From: Trichostrongylus colubriformis
Lineage: Eukaryota > Nematoda > Chromadorea > Rhabditida > Trichostrongylidae
Assembly: GCA_963978905.1 (NCBI GenBank)
Contig: OZ022257.1
Span: forward strand, 45,518,203-45,582,202
Direction: 5' to 3'
Length of the DNA stretch: 64,000 bases
Position numbers and translations under genes: made by a program
Notes under the pieces: generated by a model
Databases searched by the model: none
The model's input: only the letters and a program-made list of their open reading frames with translations
What the model was told of the DNA's origin: nothing
In this document: positions 1 to 9,130 of the stretch, in pieces
How the letters are laid out: each line of letters begins with the position of its first letter
How positions within the stretch are numbered: the first letter of the stretch is position 1

Positions 1-295
1 ACCGCCAAACATACTTTCTCGAAGTTAGGGTCAAAATATGGAATTGGCTAGAAATGTGTATCTAGGGGTAGTTTGACCCCCTGAAAACGAATATGGCACT
101 CATTTTGTGCGAAATCGCGAAATTCGAGCGCTACGGGCCCTTTCATGTTCAAAAAGGTCACATCACCAAATTCATTGACAATTTGTAAATAGAGTCATTT
201 TGGCATGCTGTCAACGGAAATTATAGTCATTTGGCATAAACAGACATATGTGAAGATGAAACAGTGAAGGCAAAAAAAAATGCAAAAGTTCTGCA

Positions 296-378
296 ACGCC
301 GGGCTTCGAACCACCAACCTATGCACCTCGTCCGTTTGAGAGTCCATCGTCGTATCCAGTAGGCCACCCGGTCGCCGC
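296..378 (-). repeat. tRNA-Arg-like pseudogene or SINE head
   Basis: Read on the minus strand, this stretch has an A-box-like TGGCCTACTGG and a B-box GGTTCGAAGCC at tRNA spacing. The start resembles tRNA-Arg(TCT) genes (GTGGCCTAxTGGATA). The anticodon stem and acceptor stem pair poorly, so this is more likely a decayed tRNA or tRNA-derived SINE than a working tRNA gene. No clear SINE body or target-site duplication was found. Confidence 0.45.
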
Positions 379-639
379 AGTAGCCGTACATCGGGGAACC
401 GTTATTAAACTGCTACGTACTTTCAGTACATGGTGGAGACAAGATTTTCTTTTTTACCGTGTTTGACTTTGTTTTGGATGTGAAATAGACGAACTCCTTT
501 GGATCTGCACGTGATCAAAGTTACAAGGGGTATGCGTTACAACAAGTGGGTTAAAATCGCCTTTTTGAGAAAAAATTTTTTCACTCCTTTTTTGGCATTT
601 GCAGGAACGCACAGCAAAAATGGAAGTCAGTTATATGTT

Positions 640-1994
640 TCATGTAGGTACCCCCATATAATGGAAAAAACCGTTTTCCAAAAGCGCGTCATGACCTGAA
701 AGACCTCCCTTGTTAGTTGAGAGTGCTCTAAACATATTGAACAGCAGCGCCATGGCTTTGGCAGCAATTTTGAGACAGTGTTCATCGAAAATGAGGTCAC
801 TGCGAACGAAAAAGCCGAGGTCTCTAATCTCGTTTACTTCTTCCAACTGCACACCGTCTATCGAGTATGTAGTGCTGATAGAAACCCTTCCCAAGTGCAA
901 AACCTTAGATTTTTGAATAGATATGGGTAGTTTCCATTGTACGGCCCAGTTGCTGACAACGTTAATGGTCACTTGTAATAGTTCTTTGTCCGATTGGGAT
1001 CGAATTGGGTGGTACAGTTTGAAATCGTCAGCGAAAGCGACACATTTAATTCCTTTGGCAAGAACTAGTGAAGGCAGCTCAAAGGTGAATATATTGAGAA
1101 GGATTGGAGATAACACTCCACCTTGAGGCACACCACTGTCCACTTTTTTGGGCTCAGAGAACTTCGAGTTAACCCGAACAAGAGAGGCTCTATCTGTAAG
1201 AAAGGCTTTAATCCAAGCTACTATCCTCGGATGAATTCCAATCATGGTGATTTTCAAAATAAGCTTAGGATGAAAAACCCTGTCAAAAGCTTTTTCAAAA
1301 TTCAAGTATATGACGTCCGTTCCAATGCCCTTATCAAGATTAGACGTCCAGTCATTGAGTGATTGCAGCATAGCGGTAACGGTGGACCACCCCAATTGGA
1401 AGCCGTGTTGATGATCCGAGACAAGACTGAATTCCTCCAAGTGGGCTAGGATTCTCTTTTTCAGCACTTTCTCGCATAACCTTGCGAAAATGGATGTTAT
1501 GCTCACGGGTCTGTAATTGAGCGGGCAGGAATGCGGCTGTTTTTTCGGAATAGGAGTAACGAATGAAACACGCCATCTATGTGGTATCTCTGCATACATA
1601 AAACTTAAGTTAAAAATAAACGCAAGTGAGCCAGAAATTATGTGCGCTACTTTTTTGATGAAGTAAAGGGGAATGTGGTCAGGTGTATCCGAATGCGATG
1701 CAGGCCATTGAACTAGTAAGTTATAGATTTCTTCGCTGTGGAATTATAGATTTCTTCGCTGTGGAACCACAGGGATTCGCTCATAACAGGGAAAACTGGA
1801 TTGACATTTGAGACTTCGCGGTCGTCATCTCTAATGTGTGCTTTACCGAAAACATGGGCCAAAAGCTCGGCCTTATCTTGATCACTACATACCGCATTGC
1901 CGTCCTCCCCGACCAGAGCACCAAAGCCCTTACTTGTTCTCAGCTTGGAATTTAGAGGTTTATAGAAAGCATTTCTGTTCTTAGAATATATCAC
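640..1994 (-). pseudogene. LINE ORF2, reverse transcriptase part (broken), copy 1
   Basis: Two frames (1713-1994 and 640-1599) together give the linker and reverse transcriptase of the LINE. Visible RT blocks are PIPKK and NYRPVSITS, HGFQLGWST, motif A LNFEKAFDRV, motif B SGVPQGGVLSP, the catalytic box AFADDFKL, and the later block EIRDLGFF. In motif A the usual first aspartate (LDFxKAFD) is asparagine, which should abolish catalysis. A 23-bp tandem duplication at 1721-1766 shifts the frame upstream of the RT. The ORF leaves homology near 700 and ends in unrelated sequence. It is a dead copy. Copy 2 lacks everything 3' of motif B because the satellite replaces it. Confidence 0.85.
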
Positions 1995-2023
1995 CTTCTT
2001 CTCAATTTGTTCATAAAACCTAT

Positions 2024-3040
2024 TTAATTTTTTGTCAAAATTATCTCGCAGCTTCCTATATGCCTCCCAATCACGGGTAGCATTACTTTTGAAGCTTTAT
2101 CCCATGCATTACTCTTCTTGTAATTAAGATTCCGTAAATATAGAGGGAGCTGAATGCCTGTAGTCTTTCGTGTTCTGAGAGGAATAAATAAATCAGTGGA
2201 ATGGTGGAGGATTCCTAAAAACACCTCATACTTATCATTAACGGTGTCAGCACTATTCAGGGATCCGTACCAGTCAACATCCTTGAGATAAGCAATAATC
2301 GCATCAAAATTGGCACTTTTGATATCTCTCACTAATGTTGATCCTGTTCCTTCATCGACCTTCAGTTTAATCGAAAAGAAAATGGAAACGTGATCGCTAT
2401 TACCAACAGGTGGTCGAACAGCCGTATCCCTTATGAGCTCTTTGTTACTAGTTGATAGTAGATCTAGGATATTACAACCCCGAGTCCGTTCCATAACTAT
2501 CTGATGAAGGCTGAAGCTATGACAGAAGTTCATGAACCGAGGCGCCCGGCAGCCAACGGCCACTGGACTTCCCTCTCTAGCCCAGGAATTCTCCGGAAGA
2601 TTGAAATCACCGAACAAAATTATCGAACACTTATTCGTCATCAAATCACCGATTGCCTTCAGTAATTTTTCCAAAGCAGCGGCCGAACACGAAGGAGCTC
2701 TGTAGACCAATATCATCCTAACCCGTTTGGAAGCCATGTCGAGGTCAACACCTAGCAGTTCATAAGAAGAAGAAACAGATTCCCTAAAAATAAGTCGAGG
2801 ACTAAAGATTTTTCTCGCTATGATGGCAACTCCGTCACCGTGCCTGTTATGTCGATCGCACCTAATGATCTCATACTGGTTACACCACTCTCCAAGTAAG
2901 GATTCACCAGTAATATCTTCAGAGAGCCATGTTTCCGTGAGAGCTACCACGCTACATTTGACATCCCGCATTAGGTAGAGGAGGTCACCAACGTTTTTAG
3001 GAAGAGAACGAATATTCGCTAAAAGACAGCATGGATAAAC
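2024..3040 (-). pseudogene. LINE ORF2, endonuclease part, copy 1
   Basis: An AP-type endonuclease domain of the LINE class, the enzyme that nicks target DNA to prime reverse transcription. Motifs in order: NIRSLPKN (metal-binding Asn) upstream of the first Met, then TETWL (catalytic Glu), GDGVAI, YRAPS, GDFNLPENSW and SDHVSIFF near the C-terminus. The Asn motif lies 5' of the first in-frame ATG, so the biological start must be upstream, in a frame that overlaps the end of ORF1. After KASK (near 2090) a single-base deletion throws the protein out of frame. The correct continuation (NATRDWEAYRKLRDNF) is readable in the next frame. Copy 2 has the same deletion. Confidence 0.85.
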
Positions 3041-3060
3041 ACCTGACTTCCGAGAAAAAG

Positions 3061-3972
3061 TTACACGTTTGACATGTTTGAGGAATGAACTGACATAGGC
3101 GAGGTTCCAACCGCATCGTCAACAATGTTGCGGTATGAATTGCGACTCTGTTCCGTAGGAATAGAATCCTTATTACCAGTCAGACGAGCCTCTCTCTCAT
3201 TACGAATCCGCTCTCTTTCCCCCTTAGGGAGAGAAGCACTTATGAAGACCCCCTTCTTGAACGGAAAGTATTTAAGTTGAGGTGCTCGTCTCAACACTAG
3301 AGTCGCGAAAAAAGAGCTCGGAAGAACAACCTTTAGAAGTCTATCATGCGTTAGGCTAGGGCGCCCCATACGATATACTGAGAGCGGAAAACAATCGATT
3401 GAAAGATAGTCTAGTAATTGTTGAATACAGTTATGATCATGTACAACCCTATCGTAGCTCCTACGACTGCGATTTTCTGGTACACCTACAACCACTATCG
3501 ATCTTTTTCTCTCTACTTCTTCGTTGGTTACAAATCGATCGATATTATCATCAACCTTAGACGGCATGATAATAGAATCTCTAGCAATATTGTGATCATG
3601 TGCAGACAATTTACATTCATTAAGTGACCTACGAAGTACTAGGTTCTCATCTTTCAAGGACTTAATTTCCTTAGACATAATATCAGTACGGCTCGCTAAC
3701 TCACAGTTTCGCCTTGAAACTACCTCCAGTTCTCTCTTGCTGTCCAATAGAAACGCCAAGATCGTGCGGATGTGCAAAGGGATAGTTTCGTCCTTGATGA
3801 GCTGATCGGCAGAGAGCAAAAAGTCCGTCGATGGCGAAGTCTCGAACTCAAGTCGCCTTTTTTTCAATCCATCCTGAATTTTACAGGGAAGCACAGGAGT
3901 TTCATCAAGCATATCTCTAGTTGGGAACTGCGTCACACCTAATGGAGTGGCTATCAAACAAAAAAATATCAC
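3061..3972 (-). CDS. LINE ORF1 protein, copy 1 (303 aa)
   Basis: An intact 303-codon frame immediately 5' of the endonuclease on the same strand. Residues ~75-125 are heptad-like and rich in K, E, L and R (KRELEVVSRRNCELASR and onward), predicting a coiled coil. Residues ~160-265 (SIVVVGVPENRS through FPFKKGVFISASLPKGERERI) resemble the RRM-like nucleic-acid-binding core and C-terminal region of LINE ORF1 proteins. The family role is as an RNA-binding chaperone in the retrotransposition particle. ORF2 overlaps its 3' end in another frame. Copy 2 (58399-59310) differs at only a few residues. Although open, it belongs to a dead element. Confidence 0.75.
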   Translation of the reverse strand: MIFFCLIATPLGVTQFPTRDMLDETPVLPCKIQDGLKKRRLEFETSPSTDFLLSADQLIKDETIPLHIRTILAFLLDSKRELEVVSRRNCELASRTDIMSKEIKSLKDENLVLRRSLNECKLSAHDHNIARDSIIMPSKVDDNIDRFVTNEEVERKRSIVVVGVPENRSRRSYDRVVHDHNCIQQLLDYLSIDCFPLSVYRMGRPSLTHDRLLKVVLPSSFFATLVLRRAPQLKYFPFKKGVFISASLPKGERERIRNEREARLTGNKDSIPTEQSRNSYRNIVDDAVGTSPMSVHSSNMSNV

Positions 3973-4010
3973 TTCCAGCCACTAGAAGTGTCGCCAAACC
4001 ATAGAAGATC

Positions 4011-5500
4011 AATCGGCACCGAAATCAATACAAGCAAACCCGAGCAAGGAAAATAACACGAAATGACCTGTGAAAGTGGCAAAATTCTTCTTTATCTTCG
4101 TACTCTGCCACAGGAGTACTCACAACACGGGGGTCCCTGGTACGCAGATCTATCAGGAGTTAAGCTGTGATTTCATCTGGTAACACCGCTCGTTGAGATT
4201 ATGTCTCGCACATTGTGGGGAGCTGCCTCTCATCCTGTTCAGTAGCTCGGTGCCTTTTTCCCGTGGCTAGGTTGTTTCGGCAGCGAAAAAAGAATTCCCA
4301 GCTTGAACTACAAATATTTCGGCGCACGCATAGCCCACTGTGAGCTTGGATTAGCTCAAGTGCATGACCCACGCATCCAAAAATTTTCCCGAAAGCCTCA
4401 ATGCCCAACTTCATATATGACGGGCCAATAACTGAAGAAACTAAGAAGCAATCCAAGAGAGAGAGAGAATGCGGAAGAGTTAACCGATTATATATGGCAT
4501 GACCTGTTGACACGAAGGTGACAGGGCATGGCTCGGCTTAAAAATTTTCTGATTTCCTATCGTTCTTTGATATCTGAAGTCGGTGTTAACTTCTGAGTTC
4601 GTGGTCCTGCTTTTACGATTTTCATTAATCTCATTCTGCTTCAGCACAGTCCTCATCATAAATACACATCGTTTCTGAAATAGGCCGTTTGTTGCCGCAC
4701 ACTGACTTCGGTGTGGCATCGCACTCGGTGACTTCCACGGTTGGCTCGGTCTCGGCGGCTCACTATCAGATTTTTGGAGATATTTAGTATCTTCATCACC
4801 ACTCGAGGAGATTTGCGAGGACCGTTGCCACCGTTCGGACCATTAACATAGCAGCAACTTAACAGGCATTCCTCCCTCCTTTTTTGAAAATTGGTAACCA
4901 CAGAAAGGCTGATTGAACCTTTGCCTTTGTTTGGCTGCGACCTTGTATTTGAAAATGATTATAGTCAAGCATAAACCCTCCCCCCAAACACCCAAACAAG
5001 GAATTTGTGGACTTCGTGTATTGACACTACCATAATACTACATCTTCCACAGTATATGCCTTCACTGGCTAGGCGCAGTCAGGTCTAGAACAATCAGAAA
5101 GCAAGGTCTGTTTTACTCAAAAGATCAGAGTTAGAAGATTTTGTTTAACAGGAAGATTTTGACTTTGAGGTAGGGTTGGCGCAAAACGTCCAATACATTG
5201 CCAGATTCTATAGATTATTCTATGGACCGAGTCTTGTGAATATAACTAGACATTCCGTATTTGCCTCAAAGTCTTGCACGTGCGCATCCACATGAATTAA
5301 GCCGAATTTGGCTTGTTTACGCCTTTGTGAAAATGTTGTACCAATTTTGTAAATATCTCTCATGCCAGTATATTTGCATGTTTCACTTCTTGCATTCTCG
5401 GATAATAATTAATAAAAATTGAAAAAATGTGAATATGTTATAAAAATGTTTGTTTCGCTTATTACTTCCCTTTTCTAGTCAGTTAATTCTTTAATTACTT
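4011..5500. other. Upstream flank of the LINE, no gene recognised
   Basis: Minus-strand ORFs of 80-104 codons occur here (4199-4513, 4480-4719, 4656-4901) and are conserved in the second copy of the duplication. They match no family I recognise. Part may be the LINE 5' UTR. The stretch from 4920 to 5500 is AT-rich with no ORF. Conservation between copies reflects recent duplication and is not evidence of function. Confidence 0.4.
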
Positions 5501-5639
5501 GCCGTTAAAATGCAGGTTTTGGGCAACAGATGACCTCACAACTCCCGCCCTCGTAATTGTTATCTCGCACCTTAGGTAGGTGCGAAGGATTCGCACCATA
5601 TGTTCGAAAATTTCCATCATTCGTATCACTTTGTCCCCC

Positions 5640-5990
5640 CCCCCCCATACCGCCATAATGGTGATGAGTCTGACCTGCTACCAGAATTGCATCTGTCCAA
5701 TCAGTTTGTGGATCGTCGTCGATTGTCCTACAGACTCCGGTTCTTATTATATTCCACGATGTTGTTAAGAAATGAGTCGTTTCATTGGAGAGCATGGGTG
5801 TGCGAGGAAAATGGTGTGGATCTGCCGTTTGCCCATTTTGGATTACAGACTTTAGAAAAGTTCAAAATTTGTTTCAGAAATGGGCAACTCTAGCGAAAAG
5901 CCAAAAAAGTTGTTCAGAAAGGGGAATCTTCGAAATCGCGAGAACTTTCCAAACTATTCAATATCTTTACTGCGAATCCTATAACTTAAG
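5640..5990 (+). repeat. Dispersed repeat shared with 21421-21790 (inverted)
   Basis: The ~340 bp from CCATAATGG through the block containing GGTGTGGATCTGCCGTTTG is repeated in reverse orientation at 21421-21790 with moderate divergence, and again in the duplicated segment at 60980-61330. No terminal repeats or coding motif were identified. Confidence 0.7.
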
Positions 5991-6928
5991 TAATCATGCA
6001 AGCATACCAATATACAATATATCGAATACTGGTGCGGCTTTTCTGTATGAATAAGTGAACAGTACTACCCGAGTGACTTCCCTCATCACATCTTCCTTTT
6101 TAATTCCGCTCATCGTGATGAGCATGGTTGTGGGAAGAAATGGTAAATATCTAGGAGTATGCTTGTTGAATACGATGGATGAGAAAGCCATTCTGCAGGT
6201 TGATTTTTTTCAGGATTCATAAAATTTCGTGTTCAGACTCAGGAACTTTTCCACACCGAGGGTGTTGTAACAGACTTCCGCACCATTGTACGATGGGTGG
6301 CGGCCGAACATGGCCCTTCCGTAGCATCACTGTGAGAAGAAATGTTTGTGCAAAGAATGCCAGAAGAAAGAGGGTGAAAAGGACCATCACTTTTCTTACT
6401 GACTGGCTGCTCAAAACGGGGCTTTCCCACGGGAATTTTCATTGGTATCAAACCATGAGACGCACCTGGTTCAAGATTTCACACTTTGCAAGGAGGTTAC
6501 TTCTCCGCATTCACGATTTGTCGGTTTACTTCGTAGTACATTCTCTTATAGATTTTCCTATAGAAGCACCTCAAACAGAAGTTTGAACATTCACGCCACA
6601 TGTTGAAGACAGCGAGCGAACAGAACCTGAATATTTAGAAAGGCGAAAAAATTTCAGTTGAAAGGAAAGCCTAGGATGACGACGTGAAGCATTTCGCAAT
6701 GAAGAGTGCGCTCTACGGCCTCGAGGTCCGCTTAAAGACACCAGGAGAGGGTAATTTTGGCTTACGGTAGAACAGACGTAGCGTGGACGAGCTTGAATGG
6801 CCGCCATTGCACAAACTCGCCAATTTGACGCCTTGGCATGGTGCCAAAAGAAGATGGTTTTAATATAAATTTGTGTTTTCCTTTTAGTTTTAACTTTGTT
6901 TTCTTATGTTGTTTCTAGATATACTTAC

Positions 6929-7144
6929 GGGTCAAATAAAGTCGGGGTGGGGAGACGCAAAATTTTCACCCACGTCAAAGCTTCTTTCCCTTCCTAGGGT
7001 TAGGCTAAAGCAGATGAGACCTATGCTTTGACAAATGCTTTTTAATGTGGGAGGAGGGGATATCAATTTTAGCCTAAGCCTAGTAAGGGAAAGGAGCTTC
7101 GAAGTCGACGCAAAGTTGCGTCTCCCCCCGTCTTTATTTGACCC
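6929..7144. mobile_element. MITE with GGGTCAAAT terminal inverted repeats, copy a
   Basis: The ends are inverted repeats: GGGTCAAATAAAGTCGGGG on the left and the complement of CCCCGTCTTTATTTGACCC on the right. The inverted homology extends inward through the GACGCAA and CCTTTCCCTT blocks. It is 216 bp with no ORF. Further copies are at 15520-15725 and, through the segmental duplication, at 63146-63361. No matching target-site duplication is visible here. Confidence 0.8.
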
Positions 7145-8693
7145 TTCTGAGATTTTCAGGTATAGAAATGCACAGTTAAGAAGATCCATAAGTAAACAAG
7201 TAAAATATGTCACTAGAAAACAGTAAAGGGGTAATAATTCTAAAGTAAGGTTACATAAGGCCGAAGACAAGCTTTAAAATGAATGAAGCGTGGCTCGGCC
7301 ACGGAAGCTTGCAGTTCGGACGGAAGCGCGCCCTGGGGGCAAATAGAGCCCTGTGGCGCGTTTTTCAACACATTGTATCTCCCGAACCCATATGTTTGTT
7401 TTCAGACGCCATTGTTTTCGTAAGCGTTATTCTGCCCTTGCCCCCTCCCGGTGCCTTTAAAGCAGTGGAGCCACGCTCCGCGGTAGGTTTGTGGGAAGCT
7501 TCTAGAGGATTGGCCCATCGGTTCATAGAAGTCACAGAGCTCTCGCTGCTTAGAGAATACGGTCCGAAGTGTCATTTTTCATGCCTCAAACCTACCTCCG
7601 TAAGGGTTTCGATGTTAATGACACCTTCTGGTTCTTGGAAACGAAAGGCGTTATGAACTCGAGGAAAATAGAATTTTTGAGAACACCATCCAATAAGAAT
7701 CCCCTCAGGTCATCAGAGTGAACGAACCTCAGGAAGGTTGTGAACGAGGCTGACGAAACCCCCTCGGATTTTGCCAAGTTGAGGTGACACATCTTGTCTG
7801 CGAACAAGCTCCCGATCCTGTCGTGCAGAGGCCTGTTACCGAGTTTAGTAATAGTATGAGTTGTGTTCTCGAATTTTGGGCGTGGAAATAACCTGTCAGA
7901 ATTTGCTGAAGTTCGACTAATGTGGGGTTAAGAGTGGAGGAAAAAATTATTTTTGGCACTCCCTGTTCAACATCTACAAAATTCGAGGAATGACTTTTTA
8001 TTCTTTCTAGATTCCACCCATTTTATCAAATCGAAACTTGAACTCATCAAACCGGCTGTTTGCGGCTACACTGCTAAGAGATTGCTACGCACTATTTCAA
8101 CTTCATTCGTAGTTCACATTGTTGACATTTTCTGCTTTTTCTGCTGGGCGACTGTTTTTGTCTGGCACTTCTTGCTCATTCCAAGCTGTTTACCTCAAAC
8201 GGGCACGATAGAGGTCTGCAAGCACTGTCCCATATGAGGTCTTAGGGACTTTGGTGCTGCAAACACGAACGCTTCATCCAGGTGATTCGAAATGTAAAAA
8301 AGACTTGGTGGATAGCGAACACACTGGCTACTCATAGAAAGCATTTTTCAGGCTTCGAACAATTATTTACCTCCCTGGAAAGAGAATGTGGCCCATTGCA
8401 TTGAAATTACTGAGTCACCCATGGGTCAGAGGATTCCCATGGGGTCACTTTTTGGATTATGAAGGGGAGGGGGCTTTTTCAGAAATTCCTTGAAGATTCG
8501 TTGACGACCAATCCTTTTCGGAAGATTTTGGAATGATGAAGCGATCTCCACTGATTACCAGTTGGTAAGCTTTTATGTTTTTTGGGGAGACACTTGAGTG
8601 TAGGAACAGGTACGCGGCTCGTAGTGTCTCAGCTTCCCTCTGCCTTTGCTAGACCCTTGATCCGCACTTTACTATATGTGTTGCTCTCGAAAT
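7145..8693. other. Gene-free flank
   Basis: The part up to 7527 is repeated at 63362-63744. It includes a GC-richer patch (7279-7500) with open frames but no recognised protein. From 7528 to 8693 I see only short ORFs without family motifs. Confidence 0.4.
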
Positions 8694-8706
8694 GTTCAAC
8701 GAATAA

Positions 8707-9037
8707 AAGGATAAAGGATAAAGTTTTTGGCGTTAATCAACCCCTTCTGTGGGATGCGCCGCACATTCTATTTCCATTCAGAATCGTGATGGCTGGTAAA
8801 TGTGATGTGGCCTATACAATGACTTGTGGTGGCCAGCCGATGTACAAGTCAGTGCTTTTATCCTCCCAGACGAGTCTGGTACCAATCTACCGACCCGGAG
8901 GGATGGAAGGCTTCGTCGGCCTAGGCGGGCATTTATGCGGGATTTGATCCTCGCACCATGAGAGTGGGGTGCGCGCCACCTGTCACTACACCACGAAACT
9001 ACAAGCTTCCGATCTTCTCATTTTCCTCGGTAGTATA
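8707..9037 (-). mobile_element. tRNA-derived SINE (tRNA-Glu-like head)
   Basis: On the minus strand the element has a tRNA-like head: A-box-like GTGGTGTAGTGAC, a CTC-type anticodon region in CCCCACTCTCATGG, and B-box-like GGATCAAATCC. A GC-rich body and a 3' tail of CTTTATCCTTTATCC type (near 8708-8730) follow. It is flanked by a 13-bp direct repeat GTTCAACGAATAA at 8694-8706 and 9038-9050, a good target-site duplication. The tail type suggests mobilisation by an RTE-like LINE, which is an inference. Confidence 0.75.
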
Positions 9038-9130
9038 GTTCAACGAATAATGATCGTAATCCTTACTGTGTTATTATGAATATGAACAATAATTACAAGC
9101 ATCTAGGTTAACTACAATCTCCCGATCTTC

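Larger units (their letters stand above)
690..4010 (-). mobile_element. CR1-like non-LTR retrotransposon (LINE), copy 1, decayed
   Basis: A minus-strand LINE with ORF1 (coiled coil plus RRM-like region), an apurinic-type endonuclease and a reverse transcriptase in that order. Its 3' end is lost near 690, just after the thumb region. It carries a one-base frameshift after the endonuclease and a 23-bp tandem duplication (1721-1743 and 1744-1766) between endonuclease and RT, so ORF2 is broken. The 5' end is not visible as a sharp boundary. Nearly the same element, with the same lesions, is at 56386-59350. The CR1-like assignment rests on the NIRSLPKN, GDFNLPE and SDHVSI endonuclease motifs and the FADD box. 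Confidence 0.85.
1048..7527 (+). repeat. Segmental duplication, copy 1
   Basis: This ~6.5-kb segment recurs in direct orientation at 56386-63744. Alignment by eye is continuous from the AATTCC at 1048/56386 to the CGGTTCATA at 7527/63744, with only scattered substitutions and small indels. Examples are the poly-C length near 5637/60973, three bases missing near 63139, and one C missing near 59337. It contains most of the LINE, its upstream flank, a dispersed repeat and a MITE. Copy 2 carries an extra ~880-bp Penelope-like insertion. Confidence 0.95.

Noticed and set aside
4199..4901. Chain of minus-strand ORFs upstream of the LINE, conserved in both duplicates
   Set aside because: Conservation follows from the recent duplication; no domain, splice structure or start context supports a gene.
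6179..6586. 135-codon plus-strand ORF, also in copy 2
   Set aside because: No recognisable domain, overlapped by open frames on the other strand, and conserved only because of the duplication.
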